Source: Pusillibacter faecalis (GTDB lineage: Bacteria > Bacillota > Clostridia > Oscillospirales > Oscillospiraceae). From it: a stretch of DNA of 64,000 nt. Below, in pieces: positions 41,792 to 49,827 of this stretch (position 1 is the first letter of the stretch; every line of letters starts with the position of its first letter). Under the pieces are notes generated by a model that was not told where the DNA came from, made no database searches, and was given only the letters and a program-made list of their open reading frames with translations. The stretch spans positions 2,542,001 to 2,606,000 of the forward strand of contig NZ_AP023420.1 in the NCBI RefSeq assembly GCF_018408705.1. The letters are read 5' to 3'. The position numbers were made by a program, and so were the translations under genes.

Positions 41792-42655
41792 TCAATCGTG
41801 CTTACTGTTTACAATGTCTTTTGCTGCCTGTCGGGTAGCACCGGCATTTTCTTCCCGGAAATTCTTCCCGTCAAAGAGAATCGGCGCACACCGTTCCAGA
41901 ATACGGTCATAGATACGGGCGTGAGCCAGATCAGGCGGGTTTTTCAACTCGGACAGTTTCAAGTTTGTTGTGATAATCATGGGTCTGCGGCTGCGATAGC
42001 GGCTGTCGATGACGAAAAACATCTGCTCCATAGCATATTCTGTACTGCGCTCTACACCCAGATCGTCAATGATAAGCAGGTCATATTCGTCAAAGCTGGC
42101 AATAAACTCTGACCTGTCCTCAGAGAACATCCCGGTCAGGCGGTTCAGAATGGTGGGGAAGTTCGTCATCAGCACCGGCACATCCTGGTCAAGTAGAGCG
42201 TTGGCAATACATCCGGCGAAAAAAGACTTGCCGGTTCCCACATCTCCAAACAGCAAAAGCCCGATATTGCTCTTATATGCCTCTTTCCAGTTCTCCACAT
42301 AGGCGTGAGCCTTGTCCATCAATGGGTTTTGCCCGTTATCATTGAAAAATGTGTAGTCGTACAGATAACGGTCTTGCAAGCCCTGTGCCTTTCGGCGTTT
42401 GATACGCTCCATGCGGCGCTGCCGTTCTTCAGCAGCCTTGCGCTGCTCCTCAGCCTCCCGCTGGCACTGGCAGATGCAGCGCGGCATAAAGTAGCCGGAT
42501 TTCCCAAAGCATGGCACAACGGTCTGCCTCTGGCCGCCGCATTTCTTACAGTGGATGAGACCGTCTGACGGATCTATATACTCGTCCTCAGCCAATTCCA
42601 CACCGACAGCTGCCCTGTCGATGAACGCCCGGATTTCTGCGGTAATCTCAATCAT
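41792..42655 (-). CDS. DnaC-like helicase-loader ATPase
   Basis: 287 residues. Cysteine motif CKKCGG, Walker A FGDVGTGKSFFAG and Walker B LLIIDDLGVER. Close in sequence and order to the protein at 30,579 in element C. Overlaps the replisome organizer stop by four bases. Confidence 0.88.
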   Translation of the reverse strand: MIEITAEIRAFIDRAAVGVELAEDEYIDPSDGLIHCKKCGGQRQTVVPCFGKSGYFMPRCICQCQREAEEQRKAAEERQRRMERIKRRKAQGLQDRYLYDYTFFNDNGQNPLMDKAHAYVENWKEAYKSNIGLLLFGDVGTGKSFFAGCIANALLDQDVPVLMTNFPTILNRLTGMFSEDRSEFIASFDEYDLLIIDDLGVERSTEYAMEQMFFVIDSRYRSRRPMIITTNLKLSELKNPPDLAHARIYDRILERCAPILFDGKNFREENAGATRQAAKDIVNSKHD

Positions 42656-43401
42656 ACAGTTTCATCCTCCTTTACGCTGTAATCCCGGTTGCGTGAGGGT
42701 GTGACAGCTTTTTTAGCGTCCTCACCGGCCCAGCGCCGGATGGTCGCTGCATGGCTCTGATAACGCTTGCCGGTAGAAGCCATGTACTCGGACAGTTTTT
42801 CGATGTACTGTTCCCATACAGCAGGAAAGCTGGCCTGCAAGTCTGCCAGTTCTTCATCTGTCAGGAAAACATTCTGGTAATGGCCATAAGTGTGGGAAGG
42901 GTGCCCCGTTTCAGGGCGTACCTTCTCTATCTCTCTCTTTATCTCTATCTCTTTCTCTAACTCTATCTCTATCTCTGGTGGACGAATGTCGGACAAATGT
43001 CCGCCACTTATCCGGAGCGCAGAAAGAGCCTTATTTTGAAGCCTTGCAGCCCGCTTTCGCTCGGCCTCAGTAGAGGACTGGCCGATTAAAAGTTCGATGT
43101 TGCTCATGTAGAATGTGCCGCTGTCCAGCACTTCCACAAGACCCAGCTTCAAAAATATCTGCAAGGCCCTCTCAACAGTGCCGATCTGCTGGCGGGTAAT
43201 GGTGGCGATCATCTGCGCCGTGTAAGGGATGTCCTCGTCAAGCTGGAGCCGCCCGCCATGTTTCAGCGATTTCAGATACAGCTTGAGCAGAATGTTAGAA
43301 TACAGCACACCGTCCTGCATACTTTCCAGCAGCACGATGGAATCATCATCAAAATAGTTTTCTTTGAGTTTCAGGTAATAATATTTTCGATTGTCTGACA
43401 T
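42652..43401 (-). CDS. Phage-type replisome organizer
   Basis: 249 residues, MSDNRKYYYLKLKENYFDDD, very similar to the element C copy including RPPEIEIELEKEIEIK. It shows that elements B and C share a replication module although their recombinases and relaxases differ. Confidence 0.85.
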   Translation of the reverse strand: MSDNRKYYYLKLKENYFDDDSIVLLESMQDGVLYSNILLKLYLKSLKHGGRLQLDEDIPYTAQMIATITRQQIGTVERALQIFLKLGLVEVLDSGTFYMSNIELLIGQSSTEAERKRAARLQNKALSALRISGGHLSDIRPPEIEIELEKEIEIKREIEKVRPETGHPSHTYGHYQNVFLTDEELADLQASFPAVWEQYIEKLSEYMASTGKRYQSHAATIRRWAGEDAKKAVTPSRNRDYSVKEDETV

Positions 43402-43513
43402 AGGGTTCCTCCTTGTGGTTCTCTTGGGATTCTGTACGCATTTTAAGGCTATTTTAGGGGGCAGAGGATAAATCTATCAGACTGCCTTTGACACCCCCGA
43501 AAAAAGCCTTGAT

Positions 43514-43912
43514 TTACAAGGGTTTTTCAGCCCCTAAAGCGTGACATTTCTCCCGTTGTTTCCGCTTGCGCTTTGCGGCGTTGATCCGCTTCATGCGTGC
43601 GGCACATTCCGGGCAGTATTTGGCCCGGTTGGAACCGGGGGTAAACAGCGCCCTACATACGGAGCATTTCTTAGCATTCAGCCGGTGGAACAGCGCCGTT
43701 TCCAGTTCCTTATCCTGCGGTAATACCGCCGCCCGAAACCACCTGCACAACAGGGAGTAGGAAATAGACTGGACACAAACACATTCCTCCCCATCGTCCA
43801 GAGCGATACAGTTTCCGTCGATGTAGTTACAGCACTCATGCACCAGTTTCCGCGCTCTGCGATACTGGCGGTAATCCATGACAGGGATAGGTTCAGTCTT
43901 GTTGTTCTTCAT
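43514..43912 (-). CDS. Cysteine-rich VLP-domain protein
   Basis: 132 residues: CCNYIDGNCIALDDGEECVC, then CSVCRALFTPGSNRAKYC. Same family as 20,181-20,582. Probably metal-binding, role unknown. Confidence 0.75.
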   Translation of the reverse strand: MKNNKTEPIPVMDYRQYRRARKLVHECCNYIDGNCIALDDGEECVCVQSISYSLLCRWFRAAVLPQDKELETALFHRLNAKKCSVCRALFTPGSNRAKYCPECAARMKRINAAKRKRKQREKCHALGAEKPL

Positions 43913-44038
43913 AAATGATTTCTTTCATAAAGCGTGTAACCTCCTCGAATGAATTTATTGTTAAATATTCGTGCAAAGTATTGTTTTCTTCGTGCAAATG
44001 GCATATACTATAATTGCCAGCAGAAAGGGGTTGATCGT

Positions 44039-44317
44039 ATGGCTGGAAATACCACAAACATCAGTATCCGCATGGACGCAGATTTGAAAGCGCAGGCGGA
44101 CGCACTGTTTACTGAACTTGGCATGAACCTGACTACGGCGTTTAACATCTTTGTGCGCCAGTCGCTTCGTGAAGGCGGCATTCCCTTTGAGGTAAGGCTG
44201 GAACAGCCGAACAAAGAAACGGTTGCTGCCATGCTGGAAGCGGAAAGGATTGCAAAAGACCCGTCTGTAAAGGGCTACAATGACCTTGACGAGTTGTTTG
44301 CTGACCTGAAAAGATGA
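44039..44317 (+). CDS. RelB/DinJ-family antitoxin
   Basis: 92 residues. TTNISIRMDADLKAQADALF is the ribbon-helix-helix of DinJ, and LREGGIPFEVRL the linker. The ATG follows AGAAAGGGG. It overlaps the toxin by four bases and probably represses the pair. Confidence 0.9.
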   Translation: MAGNTTNISIRMDADLKAQADALFTELGMNLTTAFNIFVRQSLREGGIPFEVRLEQPNKETVAAMLEAERIAKDPSVKGYNDLDELFADLKR

Positions 44318-44604
44318 AAGAAACCAAATATACCGTCAAGTACACGACCAGTTTCAAAAAAGACTACAAACGAGCCATAAAGCGTGGCTTGAAGATTGAG
44401 CTGCTGGAGCAGGTCGTAGCATTGCTGGCAATGGGCGAACCGCTGCCGGATAAGAACCGCGACCATGACCTGTCCGGCGATTGGGCGGGCCATCGGGAAT
44501 GTCATATTCTCCCGGACTGGCTGCTTGTCTATCGCATAGAGGATGATGTTCTGGTGCTGACGCTGGCCCGCACCGGCACACACAGCGACTTGTTCGGCAA
44601 ATAA
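44314..44604 (+). CDS. YafQ/RelE-family toxin
   Basis: 96 residues. YTTSFKKDYKRAIKRG, RDHDLSGDWAGHRECHI and LVYRIEDDVLVLTLARTGTHS match YafQ mRNA interferases, with the histidines expected in the active site. It stabilises element B by addiction. Confidence 0.9.
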   Translation: MKETKYTVKYTTSFKKDYKRAIKRGLKIELLEQVVALLAMGEPLPDKNRDHDLSGDWAGHRECHILPDWLLVYRIEDDVLVLTLARTGTHSDLFGK

Positions 44605-44612
44605 ACAGTCTG

Positions 44613-44646
44613 CCGCCGTATGGGGAAACCTGTACGGCGGTTTTTC
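44613..44646 (+). terminator. Terminator after the toxin gene
   Basis: Stem CCGCCGTA/TACGGCGG, 12-base loop, then a T-tract. Confidence 0.85.
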
Positions 44647-44711
44647 TGTATGCAAAGGTATGTCGTGAAACGCGACGCACTTGACAGAGGTACGCCAAAA
44701 CGCGGTAGCCT

Positions 44712-46157
44712 TTACCGCTCCGGCCCACGGTCGTGAGACTTGTCCCGTTCCTGTCGGGACAGCTGCTCGGCGGTTTTGCGGAGCCGTTCCACTGCTTTCA
44801 AATCCTCCCTCATGGATTTCATGGCAAGCGTGTCCGTCTGCTTTCCGGCGGTCAGCTGGTCGATCTCCCGCTGCCATGCCTTCGGGGTGATCCCCTCGCC
44901 GCTATCTTTCAATTCTTTCAGATACCGGGCTGCTGCGTCATACAGGATCAGTTCCCGGCTGTGGCGCTGCTCAAACTGTTCCCGCTTTTCCGGCTTTACT
45001 TTGGCAAGCTGTTTGTGGATGGACTTGTACTGGTTGTATTGTTCCCACATCTCCCCGCGTTCGGTAAGAATGGCGATCCGGCGCTCAGCCTTGACGATCT
45101 TTCCCCGCAGGTCATAGTAACGGCTGTTCATATCAGCGATTTTTTCATGAAGCTGCTGCATAGACTGGATGCCGTTTACCTGTAAAAAGCTAAATAGTGC
45201 AGCGCTTTCCTGCAAAGCCCGGATTTTGCCGGTGCGGGTGCGGGGAGTGTTCAACTGCTGCTGGGCCTCCCACAAAGCAGTCAAGCTGCTTTGCTGTGTT
45301 TGTGGTTTTTCCGCTTCGTCTTTCGACCAGCGATAAAGACGGGTAATGCGGGCTTTAATTTCTTTCAGCAGTTTGTTGTCGGCGGCGATCTGTCGGTTTA
45401 CTTCCCCCTTGTCGGTGCGGATACCGCGCTTTTCCATTTGGCTGGCAGCTGGCCCCAGATGGACAGAGGGGATTTTATCAATGCCCTGCCGCTTGTAGCT
45501 GCGGTGGTCAATGCGCTCCGGTCTACCGGCAGATTCCAGCGCCCGGTTGGTGTAGGCTGCCCACGCTGCCCGCCAAATCTCCACATTTCCTTTATCGTTC
45601 CAGTCGGTCGTATCCTCCCGATGATTTTTCCAGCCGCCTTTCCCATCCGGGATACGCTGTCCGTTCTCGTCCAGATCGTATGCCTTGCGGCACTTTGCGC
45701 CCCACTGTCCATTTTCTTTCAGAGGCCGGAGCGTCAGCATGATATGGACATGAGGATTGCCGGTTCCCTTGTCATGGATAGCAAAGTCGGCACACATTCC
45801 TTTGTCTACAAAGTTGTCCTTCACATAGGCACGCACAAGGGCAAGCTGTTGTTCGCCGGACAGTTCACGGGGCAGGGCTGCTTCGATCTCGCGGGCAAGC
45901 TGACTGTCCCTTGCTTTCTCGATTTGCTCCACGCTGTTCCAGAGGATAGAACGGTCTGCAAATTCCGGCGGGGCGTGGGCGGGCAGCATGATCTCCGCAT
46001 GGACAATGCCGCCTTTCCGGGTGTAGTCGTGGGTCATTCCATCCCATTCATTTGTCATCTTGGTTCCGCTGCGGTAAGCAGCTGCGGCAACGGCAGAACG
46101 GCCTGCGCTGCGCTTGATGATACTGACGGGGATATGACAGAAATCTATGGGGAACAC
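44712..46157 (-). CDS. MobA/MobL-family relaxase of element B
   Basis: 481 residues. The opening FCHIPVSIIKRSAGRSAVAA is the MobA/MobL signature; metal motif NPHVHIMLTLRP. It is a different relaxase family from those of element C and the ICE. The C-terminal region is coiled. A possible alternative start is the internal ATG at position 34. Confidence 0.9.
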   Translation of the reverse strand: MFPIDFCHIPVSIIKRSAGRSAVAAAAYRSGTKMTNEWDGMTHDYTRKGGIVHAEIMLPAHAPPEFADRSILWNSVEQIEKARDSQLAREIEAALPRELSGEQQLALVRAYVKDNFVDKGMCADFAIHDKGTGNPHVHIMLTLRPLKENGQWGAKCRKAYDLDENGQRIPDGKGGWKNHREDTTDWNDKGNVEIWRAAWAAYTNRALESAGRPERIDHRSYKRQGIDKIPSVHLGPAASQMEKRGIRTDKGEVNRQIAADNKLLKEIKARITRLYRWSKDEAEKPQTQQSSLTALWEAQQQLNTPRTRTGKIRALQESAALFSFLQVNGIQSMQQLHEKIADMNSRYYDLRGKIVKAERRIAILTERGEMWEQYNQYKSIHKQLAKVKPEKREQFEQRHSRELILYDAAARYLKELKDSGEGITPKAWQREIDQLTAGKQTDTLAMKSMREDLKAVERLRKTAEQLSRQERDKSHDRGPER

Positions 46158-46343
46158 CTCCTTTCAGTGAGGGGATAACAGGCTCTGTGGAGCCGGACAA
46201 ACGCAAAGCGGGTGTTTGGCTGTGCAGAGCGCACAAGGGGTTTGGGGAGCGTAGCTTCCCATCGCGGACGAAGTACGCAATGTCCCCGGCAGGGCGCACA
46301 GCACCGGCAACGGTGTATAAGTGCGCCCTTGTAAACAAGGGAC
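46158..46343. other. Candidate oriT of element B
   Basis: No gene. Inverted repeat GGGGAGC-GTA-GCTTCCC at 46,244-46,260 with GGGTTTGGGGA-like context, between the relaxase and DUF3847 genes. Role inferred. Confidence 0.45.
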
Positions 46344-46634
46344 TTATGGCGTGTCCCCGGATTTTGGAAGGATTGCAGTCAATTCCACAGCCCCCGGAAG
46401 GTGGGACAGGGCAATCAGAAATGCTTTGACCTCTGCGCCGGAAAGGTTAGGAGCCAGCGGGAAAATCCCCTCTAAAATGGCTCCGCGCTCAATCAAGCGG
46501 CGGGTGCGAACCCTGCGTTCTTCATTCCGCTGCTTGTTCTCTAAAATCTTCTTGCGGTTTTCAAGCTGCCAGATCTCCTTCAGGACTTTCTCCCGTTCTT
46601 CTTTTGAGGGGTGGGCTGTAATTTTTTCGTTCAT
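46344..46634 (-). CDS. DUF3847-like protein
   Basis: 96 residues from the ATG at 46,634. HPSKEEREKVLKEIWQLENR is a coiled coil; RRVRTRRLIERGAILEGIF matches DUF3847-type mobilization-associated proteins. Confidence 0.65.
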   Translation of the reverse strand: MNEKITAHPSKEEREKVLKEIWQLENRKKILENKQRNEERRVRTRRLIERGAILEGIFPLAPNLSGAEVKAFLIALSHLPGAVELTAILPKSGDTP

Positions 46635-46662
46635 GTCATGCACCTCTTTTCTTTGGAAACGC

Positions 46663-47124
46663 TCATAGATTGACCGTCCATTTCTGACGCGCAAAGTACC
46701 GGCGTAGCCCCCGCAGTGCAGCGTGGATGGATTTTCCCGCCTGCGATGGTGTGATACCCTCCATTGCGGCAATATCTTTCACTTTCATACCCAGCATATA
46801 GCGGGCATGGACACGGCGAGCCTGCATAGGCGGCAGAGAGGAAATGGCTTCGTACAATCGCCGTATCAGTTCTTCGTATTCGGCTAATTCCTCTTTTTCT
46901 ATCAGATGATCCTCTGGCGATGGCTGCGCCCAGCCGATTGCAGCATTTTCGATTCCGTCGTTACAATCGAGGGAGTAAAACGCCTTATATCGGAACATCT
47001 TGCGCTCTCTGGAAGCCTCGGCCCTCTTATCCAGAAGAAACGCTTCGACGATCTCATCGGACACCTCCACAAAAATGTCCTCTTTGCAAAATGGATAATA
47101 TTGTTTGAGATTGATGGTCTGCAT
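46663..47124 (-). CDS. Sigma-70-like factor 1
   Basis: 153 residues: TINLKQYYPFCKEDIFVEVS, KAFYSLDCNDGIEN and region 4 (LPPMQARRVHARYMLGMKVK). Same family as 11,842-12,264. Confidence 0.78.
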   Translation of the reverse strand: MQTINLKQYYPFCKEDIFVEVSDEIVEAFLLDKRAEASRERKMFRYKAFYSLDCNDGIENAAIGWAQPSPEDHLIEKEELAEYEELIRRLYEAISSLPPMQARRVHARYMLGMKVKDIAAMEGITPSQAGKSIHAALRGLRRYFARQKWTVNL

Positions 47125-47134
47125 AGGCACGCCC

Positions 47135-47587
47135 TCACTCTGTTTGAAAAAGGTCATCATAGCAGCGGCGCATATTCCGCAGACCTCGACGGATGGCAAC
47201 GCTGACCTTGCTGCTGTGGATGCCCTCTCTCCGGGAGATTTCCGGCTGCTTGATACCGGCAATGTAGTAGGCGTGAACACGGCGGGCCTGTGTCGGAGTG
47301 GCATGAGCCAGAGCCGCAGGCAGAGCTGCAATCAGGTGCAGGCGGGTGGTCATTTCTTCTCGTTCCAGCAAAATATCTTCCGGCGATCTGCTGTGTTCCA
47401 GTGCGTAATTTTCCAGCCAGCTGTATGCGTCCAGAGAGTAGTAGGCGCGGTGGTAGACTTTCCGACGCTCATAGTTCTCCATCTCCCGCTGGGCCTGATA
47501 CATCGCTGCCCATACCTCGTCCGTAACATCCACAAACTCGTCATGCCGGTAGTGGGGATACATCCACCGCAGATTGATTGTTTTCAT
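47135..47587 (-). CDS. Sigma-70-like factor 2
   Basis: 150 residues: TINLRWMYPHYRHDEFVDVT, RAYYSLDAYSWLEN and region 4 (TPTQARRVHAYYIAGIKQ, then IHSSKVSVAIRRGL). Clearly related to factor 1, ten bases away. Confidence 0.78.
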   Translation of the reverse strand: MKTINLRWMYPHYRHDEFVDVTDEVWAAMYQAQREMENYERRKVYHRAYYSLDAYSWLENYALEHSRSPEDILLEREEMTTRLHLIAALPAALAHATPTQARRVHAYYIAGIKQPEISRREGIHSSKVSVAIRRGLRNMRRCYDDLFQTE

Positions 47588-47690
47588 AGGCTTACCTCCT
47601 GAAAATTGGAGAGGCGGGCAGCTCGTCCGCTGTCCGCCCCTCGCTGAGATAAGGGAAATGATCCCTTTCACTTGGTAGCCAGAAAACAGG

Positions 47691-48104
47691 TCATTCGTTA
47701 AGCCTGTTCCCAAAGAAATTTATAAATTTTTTTCTGACCGCCTCCACACTTTGATACACAGCCACTTTGGAGCAGCCGCACAGCACACCGATCTCTGCAA
47801 GGCTCAGTCCGTCAAGCGCGTAGAGCAGGAACCGGCGGCGCTGGGCCTCGGTACAAGTGTCCAGAACTGCCATCAGCTCATGCAGCGTTTCCATGCGGCA
47901 AAGGTATTCTTCCGGCGTTTCGCCGTAGGCTCCTACGCCCTCGGTGGTAATGATGTACTCGTCAAACTCCCGGCCATCCCAATGCCGCCGCTGTTCATGG
48001 AACAGGTTCTCCGTTTTGTGATCGGCCCGGTCAAGAAATTCATAGACTTCCAGCGTGATCTCCACGGTCACAGCTTGTCCGTTATAATTGATGGTAACTT
48101 CCAT
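47691..48104 (-). CDS. Sigma-70-like factor 3
   Basis: 137 residues from the ATG at 48,104. EFLDRADHKTENLFHEQRRH and a C-terminal helix-turn-helix (ALDGLSLAEIGVLCGCSKVA). More distant from the other two. Confidence 0.7.
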   Translation of the reverse strand: MEVTINYNGQAVTVEITLEVYEFLDRADHKTENLFHEQRRHWDGREFDEYIITTEGVGAYGETPEEYLCRMETLHELMAVLDTCTEAQRRRFLLYALDGLSLAEIGVLCGCSKVAVYQSVEAVRKKFINFFGNRLNE

Positions 48105-48175
48105 CTGCCTTTCCTCCATTCAGATTTTTTCGGGAAAATCTGAATGGGGTGGTGGAGAACGGCACCGGGGATAAA

Positions 48176-48198
48176 GTTCGGGCCATGCTGACCCGATG
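48176..48198. repeat. Degenerate ICE2-type palindrome in element B
   Basis: TTCGGGCC/GACCCGA arms around ATGCT with mismatches. The only copy inside element B, at the position equivalent to 12,338 in the ICE2 backbone. Confidence 0.6.
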
Positions 48199-48216
48199 TT
48201 CCGGCTCCATAGGGAC

Positions 48217-48252
48217 AAAAAAGCGCCCGGACGGCATAAAGCCATACGAGCG
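48217..48252 (-). terminator. Possible terminator upstream of sigma factor 3
   Basis: Minus-strand CGCTCG/CGGGCG stem with an extended GC helix and six U. One internal mismatch. Confidence 0.4.
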
Positions 48253-48277
48253 TCATGGAATATATTTTGCTGTTTAA

Positions 48278-48385
48278 TTACATGGTATAGTGCATACCAC
48301 CGGCCGCATTGCTCCGCTGCTGGGAACAGGCTTTTTTTAGCTGGTGCAGGTCATGGGTGCTGTGAAAATAGGCAAAAATAGACAC
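48278..48385 (-). CDS. Short J-domain-like protein or remnant
   Basis: 35 residues from GTG at 48,385 behind TAGGAGGATTGCC: MSIFAYFHSTHDLHQLKKAC and 15 more residues. The DLHQLKKA helix looks like the start of a J domain but the HPD loop is absent. It may be a truncated chaperone-like peptide; a shorter remnant is at 12,482. Confidence 0.4.
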   Translation of the reverse strand: MSIFAYFHSTHDLHQLKKACSQQRSNAAGGMHYTM

Positions 48386-48439
48386 GGCGGCAATCCTCCT
48401 ATATGCCGCCGTGGATTTACACGGTGTTAGGTCGTCGTT

Positions 48440-48627
48440 GGTTTAGGATAGGCGAAAAGAAACGGCGGCTCTGATTTCTCAAAACCGCCGCCAGAGTATG
48501 TAGAGTAAGCGCACAAAATCAACCTGCCCAGCTACGGTTTTTTTCTTTCCCCGTTGGGCGGGGCAGGCTCTCGTCGTATATTGAAATAAAAAAGGACCGA
48601 TAACCACAAGTGAATTTACCTTGTGTA
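48440..48627. other. About 190 bases without a gene
   Basis: Contains a GC hairpin region after the J-like frame. Nothing else recognised. Confidence 0.4.
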
Positions 48628-48813
48628 TTATCGGCTCTGCGTCTGTGCGTCTGGCTCTTGAACGATGGATAAATTTAGTTTTCTTACTGTAATCAGGGTT
48701 TCATGTTTGCATTTAGGACAATATAACGGAAAGTTTTCCAGTACTGTATCATCGCGGATTTTCAATCGCGTTTTGCTGCCGCAAAAGGGGCATAAAATCC
48801 ATTCTATCTTCAT
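48628..48813 (-). CDS. Cysteine-rich KTR-type zinc-ribbon protein
   Basis: 61 residues: MKIEWILCPFCGSKTRLKI and YCPKCKHETLITV form a zinc ribbon. Intact relative of 12,755-12,940. Role unknown. Confidence 0.7.
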   Translation of the reverse strand: MKIEWILCPFCGSKTRLKIRDDTVLENFPLYCPKCKHETLITVRKLNLSIVQEPDAQTQSR

Positions 48814-48814
48814 G

Positions 48815-49237
48815 TTATCTTCCTCTGTGCTTGGCTTTCTTCTTTTCCTGCCGTATGGCAAACTGACGGTCTTTCTCAGCCTCTTTCTGCTCACGGCTCT
48901 TGGTTTTCCGTTCCAGCTTACATTGCTCATGCTGGAGTTTCAACGCCTGCTGTGCCTTTGTGCCAATGCCTTTATCTTGCAGTTGACTTTGGATTTCGCG
49001 CTGCATTCGTTTGGGATTGATTTTTCGCTCTATGGCTACTTCGGTCTGGATCGGGGGACTGAATTTCAATTTATGCCAATTCTTCAGCAGAAACTCATAG
49101 ACCTCATAGTCTTTGGGCTCTGAACCAAAAGTGATTTTACATACCTCGTACTTACCGTTATCCGTTCTTTCGTATAGACCAATCCAAAATGGAGCTTCAA
49201 ACAGGATGGTCAAACTGCTTTGGGGGACTGTGCTCAT
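48815..49237 (-). CDS. YjdF/DUF2992-like protein
   Basis: 140 residues: LTILFEAPFWIGLYERTDNG and PKDYEVYEFLLKNW, then a basic coiled tail. Matches the YjdF type. In other Firmicutes yjdF lies under a riboswitch that senses aromatic compounds and near efflux genes. Here it overlaps a PadR gene (ATGA). Confidence 0.75.
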   Translation of the reverse strand: MSTVPQSSLTILFEAPFWIGLYERTDNGKYEVCKITFGSEPKDYEVYEFLLKNWHKLKFSPPIQTEVAIERKINPKRMQREIQSQLQDKGIGTKAQQALKLQHEQCKLERKTKSREQKEAEKDRQFAIRQEKKKAKHRGR

Positions 49238-49758
49238 TCTTTTAAGAACTGCCCTTCAAAGTGATCCAGCCATTCCAAAAGGGCGCGATAGAGAAACTGC
49301 TGCTGCTCAAAAATCGTTCTCCCAACCAAAGGAATGTCTGTAAATTCCCGCGCATAGCCCTCGTTGGATTCAGCCGAGGACTGTATGCTCCGGCGCAAAG
49401 CCGAAACCAGCTCCAACGCTTCGGCCTTGTCCATCTTGTTCAAATTGGTAATAACCACATTGAAATCGAATAGCAAGGGTACTGGGCCAGCGGCATAAGA
49501 GGCCATCAGCTCCTTGAAATACGCTCTGCCCTGATCGGTAATAGAATAAATAGCTTTATCCGCAAACTTATCGCCCTTGACAATATCGCTTTGCAGATAA
49601 CCCTTTTCGCTCAACTGGAGAACCTTGCGATAAATAGAAGGTACGCTTATTTTTGTCCAGCGGGAAAAATGGTGGTACTCCACATCCTTTTGAATGTCAT
49701 AGGCGCTTTGTGGTTTTTCCAATACAATACCAAGTATGACTAAATCGATTGACGACAT
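49234..49758 (-). CDS. PadR-family regulator 1
   Basis: 174 residues. SSIDLVILGIVLEKPQSAYD is the PadR winged-helix start, followed by KGYLQSDIV and a C-terminal dimerisation helix. It lies downstream of the MATE gene and upstream of yjdF on the same strand. Confidence 0.85.
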   Translation of the reverse strand: MSSIDLVILGIVLEKPQSAYDIQKDVEYHHFSRWTKISVPSIYRKVLQLSEKGYLQSDIVKGDKFADKAIYSITDQGRAYFKELMASYAAGPVPLLFDFNVVITNLNKMDKAEALELVSALRRSIQSSAESNEGYAREFTDIPLVGRTIFEQQQFLYRALLEWLDHFEGQFLKE

Positions 49759-49778
49759 AACTACACCTCCAACTTTTA

Positions 49779-49806
49779 CTATTATCAATAGTACTATTGT
49801 TGATAG
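49779..49806. promoter_or_regulatory. Putative PadR operator 1
   Basis: Near-perfect AT palindrome CTATTATCAATAGT/ACTATTGTTGATAG centred on AGTACT, between the MATE and PadR genes. Confidence 0.6.
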
Positions 49807-49827
49807 CAAAAGTCAAGGGGAAGTACT

